Positions 34,551-45,595 are shown, counted from the stretch's first letter. The stretch: 64,000 bases of DNA from Parietaria judaica (GCA_954871525.1 OX940871.1:26262586-26326585), one strand, 5' to 3'. Notes: generated by a model not told the origin, from the sequence alone. A program made the numbers and translations.

Positions 34551-36363
34551 TAGCTGCAACTCACGATTTATTATCGTGATCGCGACTCGTCGCGAAGTGG
34601 GATTGAGATTCGCGATTTCTCGCGATTCAAGGCAGCCAATCACGACTCGTCGCAACTCCTGTGCTTTATCGCGACGTGTGAGCGCGTGAGGAGGGTGATC
34701 GGCGTGGTGCCTTCTCGCCCAATGAGAAGGCGCCACGTTAGTGATCCGTGTGAAGGGGGGAAACGTGTTTCTTTGAGGCATTAATATTATTTTTTTACTC
34801 GAAATTAATTACCCAACCACAATTTCTACCCACTTTACTCGAATTCCCACCCAAAAAATTCAATTTTCAACCACCTCACTCTCTCCTCAAACCTATAAAT
34901 ATCACCCCTTCCTCCCTCATTTCCTCACACCAATCTTCCATCTCTCTCTCTCAAACTCTCTCAATTCTCTAAGTTTTTTTCCTCTAAAGCTCTCAAGTTC
35001 TAAAGTTCTCAACTTCCATTATGTCTCGAATAAGCGGCGGTAGTTCCGGGGGTCGAAGGACGGCTAGGAATTTGCGACCCCAATTTCAAGTTGGGGATCA
35101 ATCGCAACCTACGCCCGGCGACTACATTCTCGTTATGCTACCACAAGAAATATTTCCCTCCCCACCAAATCCAAATCATCCCGATGATGTTAGAATGCGG
35201 GGAAAACATAGGGGTGGATTACCGGAATTATATTACGGTTGTTAATGAAGCGTTTTTTGCATTGTATAGTGAATACGACATGCGGTTCGCACAGTACAAC
35301 GCACTTGAGGAGCAAAGGACATTGATGGAAAGCCCAACCAAGAACGGACTAGCGTTTATCCGGAGACTCAAGAAACGGCTAGATCGCGGGGAAGCATCGG
35401 ACTCCGGTACGGCTCCGTCACGGGCAGACATACCGAAAGGCGCAACGGAAGAAGTGAAACGGTACTACGGCCTACGGTTCGACGACGAATTAGTTGAGTT
35501 CGATGTGATCAAGTGGTGGAAGAATCAACGGGACATATTCCCGATATTGGCGAGAATGGCGAGGGATCCATCCCCATTTCAAGCATTGCTTCGGTACGGC
35601 TCAGTATGTCATCAACGACCGGCGGGCGTCAACCACCAATACACACGTCGAGCAAATAGTGGTGTTGAATGATTTGATGTTCCACAACCCTGTGATTGCC
35701 GAACGGTCCGAACAAACCAAACTTGAGCTTATGATTAAAAGGTTTAACGCCTGGTTCCCCGAGTGATGCAAAGTTAGCACCAATAATGATGTGCTCTTTC
35801 CTCTCTTGGTTTTTAGTCCCTAAGGAGGGTTTTACAAGAGAGGTTTTAGTGAGGCATCTTGTAATATTTACACTGAATATTTACAGCTTTCTTCCACCTT
35901 ATTGTAATATTCACAATGAATAATGCAACTTTTTTTAAAAATATCTCGTCTTATCATATTTATTTATTTGTTAATTATATTTGTTAAAATTAATATTAAT
36001 ATGTTATTAATAACTTAAAAATTAAAAATTAACAATACAAATCAAAATTATTAATATGTTACAAAATAATAAATTAAAACATAGTTAAATATAAATTCTC
36101 AAAAAAACAAATTATAAATAATTAACATACCTAAATATAATTTTGAAATACTTAATAAAGTTTGATACTTAAATTTAGGTAAAAACTAATAAACTTAAAC
36201 ATTGGAAACAGATAGGTACATAAGCCGCAAACAAAGCCTCCTCATTTCTCGCGAATTCGCGACTCATCGCGACCACGACACCCGCGACGCGTCGCGACGT
36301 GGATTTTGGCTATTATCCACGATTTTGTCGCGACGAGTCACGACGTCGTGACTTTCAGCTCTA
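34551..36363 (+). mobile_element. hAT-family transposon, decayed
   Basis: The ends TAGCTGCAACTCACG and the complement TAGAGCTGAAAGTCACG are imperfect TIRs of hAT type. Both subterminal regions (34575-34760 and 36245-36355) are crowded with CGCGAC/GTCGCG words, as expected for transposase binding sites. Between them is a broken transposase reading frame with the C-terminal dimerisation motif. The flanks share only GTCC, so the target duplication is not confirmed. Confidence 0.7.
35021..35766 (+). pseudogene. hAT transposase remnant (dimerisation domain)
   Basis: ATG 35021 (MSRISGGSSGG...) opens a Gly/Arg-rich N-terminus that ends at a stop near 35245. A second frame, open from 35091, carries the body to about 35590. 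It includes FFALYSEYDMRF and ELVEFDVIKWWKNQRDIFPI, with LARMARDPSPFQA next, the hallmark of the C-terminal dimerisation domain of hAT transposases. A further shift leads to QYVINDRRAS, then EQIVVLNDLM and a stop at 35764. The catalytic RNase H-like region is not present. The whole frame is about 250 codons against the usual 600 or more, so this is an internally deleted, frameshifted copy. Confidence 0.75.
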
Positions 36364-36394
36364 GTCCTATGCATGAATATCCGATAGTGTGCTC

Positions 36395-36685
36395 TAGAGC
36401 TGCAAATGGCGACGACCTCCAGCATCTCGCGACGCATCGCGACGTTCTCCGGCGGTTCGCGACGTTCGCGATTCGAACCCATAAATCGCGACGGTTCGCG
36501 AGGCTGTCAAAATCACGAAGACCTCCCCCTCTCTCCCTCTCCTTCCCTCTCTCTCTCTCTCTCTCTCACTCACAGCCATCGCGACCCATCGTGACGTGAC
36601 GGGTCACGACACATCGCGACGCCAGGAATGGCGATTTCCGGCGATCAAGCCGCGAAGGGTCGCGACGTCGCCGGTAACGGCTCTA
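36395..36685. mobile_element. hAT MITE with exact 8-bp target duplication
   Basis: The ends TAGAGCTGCAAATGGCGACG and (complement) TAGAGCCGTTACCGGCGAC are TIRs. GTGTGCTC at 36387-36394 and 36686-36693 is an exact 8-bp duplication. The interior is rich in TCGCGACG words and has a (CT)n run at about 36537-36570. The ends and subterminal words match the larger hAT element just upstream, so that family could have mobilised it. Confidence 0.88.
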
Positions 36686-36693
36686 GTGTGCTC

Positions 36694-37874
36694 TAGTCCT
36701 ATGCTTGAATATCCAATAGTGTGACTTTTAACATCTTCAATAGACCGAATAATATTATGTCTTTCAATTTCTTTTCTTTATGTAAATGATATAGATATTT
36801 GTGCTTATTTCTTGTTTATATTTGAATTCGGATCTGTACGTATTTATTTATGATATTAAAATAGTAACTATTTGATAAAATTAATTTATATGCTGTCGAA
36901 GATGCAGACCCGGACTATTCTCATTGAGAAAAATAAATGCGGATCTAAACCTATGAGTCTGCCCTTTATTTTTCGTTCAATCAAACGATCCGATCCAACT
37001 GTCCTTATTATATACAATAAAACTTTTATAAATTGATATTATTTGGTCAGGAGAATTTCATTATATCATCATGGTTATTAATTTACTGAGGTAAAATTTA
37101 ATAATGTTAGTTAGATTTTGAAACATACAAAACTATTATTTTATTGATGTTACGAATTTAACGAAGTTAGACTATATATTGAGCCATTGACTAATCATTG
37201 GAGGTCATGTTTTTAATGAAATAATCGATTGCTCCAACTGTCTTTGATGGATCTGTTGAGAATAAATTAGATCCTTAAAATTCAAAATTCGTACAAATTT
37301 TTACCTTTAAATATCTCATTTCACTCCAAATTTTTTTCACACCTCACATCTCCACTCCTTGACAATTCTGTCAAGTTTATTAATACATTCCCATTCTGAA
37401 AATTAATATATGCAGTAAATTTTTTATAAATTAATACTCGTTAAATTATAATTTTTTAAAATAATAATTTTTTTTTGCTCCTAAATTGACATGAGACGGT
37501 GTAAAAACTTTCGATAATAAAATAAAGTAATACATTTATAAAATCAATGTAAATTAATGGTCTCATTAATATCATAAATTAATAACTAAGACAAATTAAT
37601 AGCACATTTAGAGTAAGTTAATTTGTTTTTCATTTATAACTTAAATTTAATTGTAGGTCATCTTAAAAAAAATAACAATGGAAGCTTAAATATTTTCTAT
37701 ATGTAAAGATTTCTATCACTATTATATATATGTTGAATATGTGCTAGTCTTTAGTATATTTTATTATTAAATGTATAATTAATATTTGTTGCTTAATAAT
37801 TAAATATAATTTATTAAATTCATCGAATAAAATTAAATTTTTGTAACTTCGGAAAATACTCTTTAAATTATAGG
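36694..37874. other. Gene-free AT-rich spacer
   Basis: It begins with a second copy of CTAGTCCTATGC-TGAATATCC (also at 36361-36382). I see nothing else. Confidence 0.55.
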
Positions 37875-38334
37875 TTAATGAGGGAAAAAAATACTTAAAG
37901 TTTGGTAAGAGAACTCCGCGTGTACCCAAAGTTTCAAAGTGGTGGCAAAAGTATCAATGTTGTATTTGGGGCGTTAAACACTCCATTCTCGTAAGGCAAT
38001 TGACTTACCCGTTAAATTTGGCCACGTGGTTAAACGTTGGTTGCTGACATAATAATTTTTGTCACGTGGACGAGCCATCAGTCTCGTTCACGACAAAACA
38101 ATGAATTAAATCCCTAATTAATACTTTTTAATACAATTAATTAAACCCCTAATGATTACACCCAACAAAACAGATTTGTTCACGTGGCCAAAATTAATGA
38201 GTAAGTTAACGACGTTACGGGAATGGAGTGATCAACTCTCTAAATACGACTTTGGGTATTTTTACCACCACTTTTAAACTTTGGGTACACAAATAATTTG
38301 TTGACTAAACTTTAGGTATTTTTGTCGTCATTAA
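37875..38334. mobile_element. MITE, family C
   Basis: TTAATGAGGG...GTGTACCCAAAGTTTCAAAGTGG at the left is inverted at the right (GTGTACCCAAAGTTTAAAAGTGG on the complement, with ends TTAATGACGAC). TIRs are about 120 bp. The interior is AT-rich and contains CACGTGG words. No clear target duplication. Confidence 0.7.
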
Positions 38335-38339
38335 AGCTT

Positions 38340-38620
38340 TTAACTTTTATATATATTGTGGGCCTCATGAACTGTCTATTTTCCAAAAAAAATGGTTGAA
38401 GAAATATGAATAAAATGTGTTCCACATGCATACATATTGGTAGATTCATTCGAGAAAAACAAACATAGATAAGATACCATCCAGATAAAAACAAACAACG
38501 TAGATAAGCAGTCGAATGAATCTAATCAGAAACCGACCATGTTTCTTGATAGCGTTCAGCTTAGGTAATGTAAAGATACTCTTTCGAAAAATTAATTTTC
38601 GTTGTGCATGTCTAATCTAT
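38340..38620. repeat. Duplicated block A, first part
   Basis: It matches 45596-45830 in the same orientation: CATGAACTGTC, TGGTTGAAGAAATATGAATA, AGAAACCGACCATGTTT, AGCGTT-AGCTTAGGTAA. Confidence 0.75.
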
Positions 38621-40171
38621 GGTTTTAAATATTCGGATATGTCCTCGATATATCCACGACATGCCCAAAAAATGAAAAGTGTGATACGATATTCGTAGAA
38701 AATTAATATATCCATTTATTCCCATGTATTCATCGGCAAGCGTCGATATATCCGTAAAATAGAGAGTGTGAAACGACATCGATATCCGCATTTAAAATCG
38801 TGCTTCATATTTATGTTTGTACTCTATGAATTTATTATAATGCCTAATTTATTTTATGTTATGTCGGCATTATGTTGCGAGATATGACTTTTATGTTAGG
38901 GTAAACTGCGGCTAATGTACCCAATGTTTGATTTTCTGCGGATTATGTACCCAATGTTTATTTTTGGCGGCTAATGTACTCAATGTTTGATCCGTTAGAT
39001 ATTTTTGGGTTTTCCGTCAGTTGACCGTTAGAGAGTTATATGTACACTTTTCGTATTTTTGACATAACTCACTCATTTTTTGTCCAAATTTTATGCACGA
39101 CCTATGGTTGTAAAGATAAGAGATAAATCTACAACTTTAATGTTTTAAGTTTTGTAAAATCAGTTTTAAAAAAATACGAAATTTCAAGTACAACGTAAAA
39201 CTGGACATTAGTTTAATGCAAAATATTTGTTTCGAGCAAATTTAAATATACTTAATGACTTTTTATGATGAAACGTAAAAGTAAAAAGTTGTAGATAAAT
39301 GTTTTATCTTTCCAACGGATGTTTATTTATAAATTTTGGATAAAAAACGAGTGAGTTATGCCAAAAATATGAAATATTATTTCACATCACATCTTTTATA
39401 TTTTTGGCATAACTCACTCATTTTTTATCCAAAATTTATAAATAAACAACCGTTGGAAAGATAAAAAGTTTATCTACAACTTTTTAGTTTTACGTTTCAT
39501 CATAAAAAGTCATTAAGTATATTAAAATTTGCTCGAAACAAATATTTTGCATTAAACTAATGTCCAGTTTTACGTTGTACTTAAAATTTCGTATTTTTTT
39601 AAAACTGATTTTACAAAACTTAAAACATTAAAGTTGTAGATCTATCTCTTATCTTTCCAACCATAGGTCGTGCATAAAATTTGGACAAAAAATGAGTGAT
39701 TTATGTCAAAAATATGAAAAGTGTACATATAACTCTCTAACGGTCAACTGACGGAAAACCCAAAAATATCTGACGGATCAAACATTGGGTACATTAGCCG
39801 CCAAAAATAAACATTGGGTATATAATCCGCAGAAAATCAAACATTGGGTACATTAGCCGCAGTTTACCCTTTATGTTATATGTTTGTGTTATATTATGAT
39901 TTATGAGTGTTTTCTAGGCTATAACTACGTGTCATATTTATCAAACTGGTAATTTAGAAACTATATAAAAATATGATTGAAATACTAAATATATTTTTGG
40001 AAATATCCGTCGATTATTTGATCGGCATGCGATAAATCCGCAAAATTATGCGATATTCTCAGCAAGCGATATATCTTTTTCTTCGGATTTATCCATCGAC
40101 ATGCCCGTCAGCAAGCGATATATCCGTAAATTGGAGAGTGCGAAACGATATCGATATCGATATTTAGAACC
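38621..40171. mobile_element. Mutator-like element carrying the nested palindrome
   Basis: The ends GGTTTTAAATATTCGGATAT and the complement GGTTCTAAATATCGATATCG are imperfect TIRs. The subterminal regions share GATATATCC and CGACATGCCC words. The flanks CTAATCTAT (38612-38620) and TTAATCTAA (40172-40180) look like an eroded 9-bp duplication. There is no transposase. The insertion splits duplicated block A. Minus the nested element it would be about 570 bp. Confidence 0.7.
38899..39869. mobile_element. Giant palindromic Mutator-type MITE with exact 9-bp target duplication
   Basis: The two halves (about 38899-39374 and 39394-39869) are near-perfect reverse complements around a spacer of about 19 bp, centred on 39384. 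The ends are GGGTAAACTGCGG and its complement. TTTATGTTA at 38890-38898 and 39870-39878 is an exact 9-bp duplication. It has no reading frame. Each arm also carries diverged repeats of a CATAACTCACTCATTTTTT-type unit. A transcript of either strand would fold into a hairpin of about 470 bp. Confidence 0.92.
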
Positions 40172-41100
40172 TTAATCTAATCGATACATGAATTATGTGG
40201 AGATCCTTGCATCAAATGTACTTAAGTTTAGATAAAATTAGTGATCATGTACCTTACTTTTATTTTATAAAAGAAAAGAAAAGTACTCGAATTGAGTAGA
40301 AGTTTATAGTGACATGTTGTTGTACTACCTTTTTTTATTTAATGTGAAGCGTGTATAATACATAATAAATCGGAATAAAGGCACGTCACGTCTATAAACT
40401 AACTAAAAAGATCGACGTACTAGAGATGAAAAAAACATACCCTGCACTTTTATACGATTTGAGTTCTACGGTTTTACAAATAAAATTTAGATATATGACC
40501 GTTAATTTGGTATGAATTTGTCTCTTATATGTCCCCTGACTAGCTGGAACATAACTTTAAAAATCTTCCATCTCCTTGTGAGTTTTGTTTGTATTCAATG
40601 TTTTGTCATAAGTCTTAATTTAAATTTTCTATTTTCTTATTGGATTTAATTGAGTTTTTATTTTAAGAGTTTTTAAATTTCTATGTTGTCATATGCTGGA
40701 TTTGATGAAAATTTAAAGATTTTATTTTTTAGACAATTCAAAAATAGATGGGTTATAGCTATGAACACACAAAGCAATTCACCAGCGGCTTCTATGTAAG
40801 TTATAGGAGGTGTATATAATAGATGGGTTATGGACACATTTCTTAATTATAAATGCATTATGCAAGTAGTCGAAAGATACGTAACTTCTATATACTATAT
40901 TTTCTTCTTCTAAACATTAAGTTTTACTGTGATTAGCGGTTTGCCGGTCGGATTGATAAATTTGAAGCGGGTAATTGTTCTTATCAAAATTTATAAAATT
41001 TGATTTAAAATTTTGTTAAAACCAATCTCATGATTTAATTTAACCAGTAATAAAAAAGACAGGCATGTAAGTGAGTTTAATTTATTTATTTTTTACTAAT
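40172..41100. repeat. Duplicated block A, second part
   Basis: It matches 47385-48345: AAACTAACTA-AAAGATCGAC, TTCTATTTTCTTATTGGATT, GAGTTTTTATTTTA-GAGTTT and AACCAGTAATAAAAA occur in the same order and spacing. It shows no coding capacity. Confidence 0.75.
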
Positions 41101-41329
41101 TTTACGTGATACATACCAAGTAAATATAAAGTTTAATATAAAATCATAACGAATAATTTTCTTAAGAGAGAGGGTCAACTAATTTTTTTTCTTTAGCAAC
41201 GACATGTCGTGTCTATAAATTAGAGCATCGAAATTTGTCTTCAACAAAAAGTTATTGTTGATCTTCTGGTGAGCATCAATCATTATTATTAAAAAAATAC
41301 TTATTGTTGATGTCGATAAATAGATCTAA

Positions 41330-42150
41330 CATTGTTTCGGCCCATGTCTTGATAATGGGTCGGGCCATCGCCGTTTGCTGACTTTCTTGGGCTAGAGGCT
41401 TGATTCCGTGTTCTTTTCGAGATAGGACCTTCCGCTAACTGGGCGGACCAGAACCGAGTTCTCAGAACTTTTATGGCAAAGACTGAACTCGAGATATGGG
41501 TCGGCTACCGTTGAGAACCAGAACCTTTGTAGCTCGCTCGACGCTTGGATCTTGATTCTTTGATATTTAGGGGAGTCGTGGGGTAAGAATATATGATGCC
41601 GCATCTTATCACTTATAGCAAGGCTGCCTACGTACCCATTTTCATGGGATCAGATCATCACGAAGCTCAAAGTGGGAGTTGAGGGATACGTATATGAGCT
41701 TGCATGTGCAAGCCGAGAGTTGATAGCAGAGACAAGGATCGTTCGACACTCGGACCTTTCGTCATCGTCCTCCTTGTGGCTGGCTCTCTAAAGAATCGAG
41801 GATTCCTTCGGTGCCTTCTCTGGGTTTGGGGCTTGGGTCCTGATATCCAGTAAATAGAACCCTCCAATAACCGTCGGACCGGAGCCGGGTTCTCTGACCT
41901 GTTACCGCAAAATCCAAGGACTCGGGATATATGTCGGCTACCGCTGAGAACCAGAACTCCCTATGCCAGGTCGACGAACAAATTCTGATCACACTCTCCG
42001 CTTACCGTCGGATTAGAGCCGGGTCTTCCAACCCGTTACCACAAAGCCATAAGACTCGGAATATAGGTAGGCGACCGCAAAGAACCGGAACGTCCGTAGG
42101 GTAGGTCGACGATCTGGCGCTTTCGCTCTAGCTAGCTCCTCCGCTCCGAT
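41330..42150 (+). repeat. Dispersed LTR-like repeat L3 with three internal units
   Basis: A unit of about 110-140 bp occurs near 41407, 41870 and 42003. It contains ACCGTCGGA-CGGAGCCGGG-like, GACCTGTTACCGCAAA, ACTCGGGATATATGTCGGCT and GAGAACCAGAAC words. The segment begins with GGCCCATG and TGACTTTCTTGGGCTAGA. An inverted single copy lies at 47100-47346 and a fragment at 10531-10690. Probable LTR remnants; no protein is attached. Confidence 0.55.
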
Positions 42151-42169
42151 ATTAGTCATGAATTTCAAT

Positions 42170-42171
<2 letters not shown>

Positions 42172-42223
<52 letters not shown>
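42172..42223. repeat. (AT)n microsatellite
   Basis: About 25 uninterrupted TA/AT units. Confidence 0.95.
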
Positions 42224-42226
<3 letters not shown>

Positions 42227-42873
42227 TGAGAAAACAATGTTTATAACTATATATAACGTTTTAACTCCGTTTTGTTGGAATGAAGTTTTCATTTATAGGA
42301 GGGTTTATGGACCTCTAAGTAATTAATAATTACTTGATAGGCTTCTAAGTAAATAAAAATTGCTCTGTGCGACCCACCGCGGCCTAACCAGTAATTAGTA
42401 ATTACTTGCAAGGGATTTCCAAGTAAATAAAAATTATCTTGCGTGGCCCGACAGGGCCTATTGCAGCCTAACGTGATGTGGTGCGGCTTGACATGGTTAT
42501 TAGGCCGCGTTAGCTCGTGCATATCATTTATGCGTCGCGTTTTCATAACCTATGGCCGCGACCGTTCATTTCAATATTTGTTTAATAATAAACAGTTGTT
42601 TCACATTTTCTGGGCCTCTCTCTTTTGCAATATATGGGCCTCTCATGGACATTCTTAAGCAAAAAATTAATTTTTATTAATTCCAAAAAAACAACCACAA
42701 CACTTACTATTATTCTTGCGCTAGTCAAGCTAGGCATCGTAACATAATACATTGACCAGGCACGCATCTATCGTGGGTGATTATTTTATGATACGCATCA
42801 CATTACACAAATCTCACACACACAATTGAAATATCGAAGATTCATCCATAACTAGGTGTTCGGAAGGCGCTTA

Positions 42874-43101
42874 TTAGTTCAGACAGATGCCGAACGGGTC
42901 GCCAACCGCCTCGACTAAGAATTGAAAGGGTCCACAACACGATTCATAGGCGTCGGAGGTAGTTTTGTAGTACCAGTCGTCGGGGCTTTTGCAATCGGCC
43001 ACACCGCCTTGGAAAGGCCCGCGCTGCATGTCATCCACCATCATCTGAATCTCGTGACCTCGCACGCTCGCGCTCCCCACTGCAAATAGAAGTGCTAGTA
43101 T
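42874..43101 (-). pseudogene. Cys-containing secreted-type peptide fragment next to a solo LTR
   Basis: On the minus strand the frame leaving the solo LTR reads ILALLFAVGSASVRGHE, then MMVDDMQRGPFQGG, ADCKSPDDWYYKTTSDAYES, CCGPFQFLVEAVGDPFGICL, and a stop at 42874. The hydrophobic start followed by small residues resembles the end of a signal peptide. The four cysteines (C, CC, C) recall, but do not complete, the prolamin/lipid-transfer pattern. No ATG opens the frame: it runs back into the LTR, where a stop closes it. GC content is above the flanks. I do not recognise the family. It looks like the 3' part of a small gene whose start was lost or displaced. Confidence 0.4.
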
Positions 43102-43650
43102 TGTTGGATTCCAAATCACGAATCTGCGAATAACACGAATAATCACCACAAATCAAATGAACTTAAGAACACGAATTTGGGAGAAGAAATTCTCTGATTA
43201 ATATCAAAGGCAATTACAAATAGATAACTCGAAAAACTTAATGGACTCAAATCTACTCAACACTTTTACAGTGTACAATGCTAGGTTTATATAGGCCTCA
43301 CATAGGCAAAACCCTAACTAATAGAATCGTACTAAATTTGGAAACTACCCTAAATAATCTCGTCAAATCTTTGACTTGATTTGCTTGCTCCTCAAGCTAC
43401 GCGTTTTCCTTTCTGGGTAGAGTTTCCCTTTTTCTCCTTTGACAGCTTCTTTATCCGCGAGCCGACTTGCTCGCCCTTCCTCGAGCACACTTGCTCGCAC
43501 CTTCTCGAGCACACTTGCTCGCATCTCCCTCAGCACACTTGCTCGCGTCCTCCGGGCGGACTTGCTCGTATCTCCCGAGCAGACTTGCTCGCGTCTCCGA
43601 GCAGGGCTGACTTCCTCTGTGTGACGATTTAATTCAAGCTGAAGCTCACA
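43102..43650 (-). mobile_element. Solo LTR of the copia 1 family
   Basis: Read on the minus strand it starts TGTGAGCTTCAGCTTGA, ends GGAATCCAACA and follows the copia 1 LTR along its length, including CGCGTAGCTTGAGGAGCAAG, the TATATAAA box (43286-43293) and TTCTTCTCCCAAATTCGTG. No internal domains adjoin it. The flanks AGTAT (43097-43101) and AGGAT (43651-43655) match at four of five bases, fitting an eroded target duplication and LTR-LTR recombination. Its U3 part contains a six-unit repeat array absent from copia 1. Confidence 0.88.
43462..43606. repeat. Six 23-24-bp repeats in the solo LTR U3
   Basis: ACTTGCTCGC (or a one-base variant) starts at 43465, 43489, 43513, 43537, 43560 and 43583. 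Copia 1 has a single diverged unit at the same place (around 3367-3385). Confidence 0.88.
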
Positions 43651-43875
43651 AGGATCACTAAATATTATTATTAATCTCACTAAATATGACCTCTCTCTAT
43701 TAGTATTAATCTCTTAATATAAATATTCTTTAATTATATATTAAGTAATAATTGTACCATTGTATCACTAAATATTATCGAATTATAAAAATACATTTAT
43801 ATAATATCATATTCTAAAAATTTCAGCTTAATTTCTTTCGGCCCCTCTTGTAGAAATCATGGCTCCGCCCCTGCC
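43651..43875. other. Possible hAT element end
   Basis: CATGGCTCCGCCCCTG (ending at 43875) preceded by CGGCCCCTCTTG resembles, on the complement, the CAGGGGCGGAGCC start of common plant hAT elements. The partner end is not visible, perhaps because the solo LTR inserted there. Confidence 0.3.
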
Positions 43876-43965
43876 GTCAGAGAAGATGTTGCCGGAGAGA
43901 TGCTCGTCGGAACGACGATCAATGAGGCAACCGGAGATGGAAGAGACGGTAGAACTTTCTCTATG

Positions 43966-44260
43966 GCTTTGATACCATGAAGAGAAATTTAGAAAAGTTA
44001 TAATTTCCATTCATGAATTATGAATTGAGTATTTACATCTATAAGCTAAAAATGTTAACAACGATAAAAGTATTTTATTGTAAAAATTAATAGAAAAGCT
44101 GTACAATATTCTACGATGTATATTCAATATTTGATGATAATATGAGTTAATAATGGCACAAATACCAAATATATGGACAAATAAAACATAATTTGTCAAA
44201 TCTATTTGACAAAGTGTAACAAAAATAGACGTCCACCCACTTCCGACCTCCATTTATATT
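43966..44260 (-). repeat. Remnant of another copia LTR with primer binding site, minus strand
   Basis: On the minus strand the LTR-like sequence ends ...CTTCA at 43978, directly followed by TGGTATCAAAGC (43966-43977), the alternative Met-tRNA primer site found in many plant copia elements. A short leader with SSTVSSISG-type coding follows to 43830. LTR length and its other copy are not visible. Confidence 0.55.
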
Positions 44261-45595
44261 ATCGTTAGTTAAATAACGTGATGCACAAGTATCAAACCTT
44301 AATACAAAATACGGATAAAACCACACTAAAGAATTATGGTTCAAGCGTTTAAGCAACCCTTAATTTCTACAGTCTAATTCGCCATCGTTTTAATTTCAAC
44401 GACGAAAATTTTTCATTCTTGGACAATATTATACCACAGCGAGCTTGCTTCCAACGACAGTACTTTTTTTTTTGTCGTTGAAGCTCCAAAACCTGGGTTA
44501 AAAATAATTTTGAGAAATTTTTTCCGGAATTTTGTTTTGCTGTCCAAAAATTTCAAAATTTAAAACTTGAATATAAAACTGCTCAAACCCATTACAAATC
44601 ATCCTAACTCATCCATAATATCAAACACACAATATTTTAGAGCACACATGCATACTCAAGAACACTAACATCAAAAACATTATACGAACATTAAGAACAC
44701 TATATGAACATAAAAACAGCTATATGAACATCAAGAACACTAAACATACGATAATTCGATATTATTTCTACTATTCGAAAAAGGATTATCGTGAGTTTAA
44801 GGTTTAGGGTTTGAGGAGATGAAAAGATGAAGAAGCGAGGAGAAGAAAGGAAGAAGATAATAAATAGATAGGAGAAGAAAGGAAGAAGAAAAGAAAGCAA
44901 AGAGGAAAAAAGAGAGAAAAAATGAGTTAAATGAAGAAAAAACGTGAAATATATCATTTAAATTTAGAAATATGGATGTTCAAACGACGAAAGAACAAAA
45001 TGTTGTTGGAACACACTCTCAAATTTCAAAATTCAAATTTTTATGTCTCGTAGGCAATAGAGAAATGCTCGTCGCGGAGAAAATGTGCCAGTAACAAAAA
45101 AAAAAGGAAGAAGAAGTAAAATACGGACCATCAAATGATGAAAAAACTCTTCCGCCATTTGAAAGGTATATGCGCCGCGGCGAAACAAAGACCTTCAAGG
45201 GACACAAGTGTTCTCTCGCCGTTAGAAGGTATGGGCGCCACGGTGCGGATAATGATAGCCGCGGCCAGAGGCGGAAGCACGCCCACATCCAATTAATAAT
45301 GATTAGACCTCGAAATTTTCTTGCATGGGTTAAACTTTATGGTGAAAAAATGAGTATGTTTGGTAATTGTAGTTTTATATTTTAGTTATCTACTTTCATT
45401 TAAAATACCAAATGTTTGCAACATAAGTACCAGCTACTTTAAAAGAGCCGGAGGTTAACTAGAAGCATAAGAGGAAGAAGACGGAACCAATTTCGCCACA
45501 ATAAACTTAAATTTGGATACTTTTATTACTGAAAATCAAACTTGAAGTTATATTTGCCATAATTAAATATAACTTAAATATTTCCTACCGCCATT
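44261..45595. other. Gene-free repetitive spacer
   Basis: Includes an A/G-rich stretch of GAAGAA runs (44820-44945) and repeated TGAACAT-AAGAACACTA words (44685-44745). 45165-45290 is GC-richer, with ATGCGCCGCGGCGAAAC and ATGGGCGCCACGGTGCGG as two related words about 55 bp apart. I recognise no gene. Confidence 0.45.

Noticed and set aside
36306..36599. Arg/Ser-rich frames on both strands
   Set aside because: They come from the CGCGAC repeats and (CT)n tract of the hAT elements.
43102..43149. LTR-supplied start codon for the Cys-containing peptide
   Set aside because: The frame in the LTR begins only with GTG codons and a stop lies just upstream; no ATG is available.
43381..43632. Repetitive Ser/Thr/Leu-rich frames on the plus strand
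   Set aside because: They are translations of the six 23-24-bp repeats in the solo LTR.
45365..45590. Possible further MITE
   Set aside because: Words such as AAGTACC and GGATACTTTTATT resemble MITE ends, but the two sides are not convincingly inverted and no target duplication is seen.
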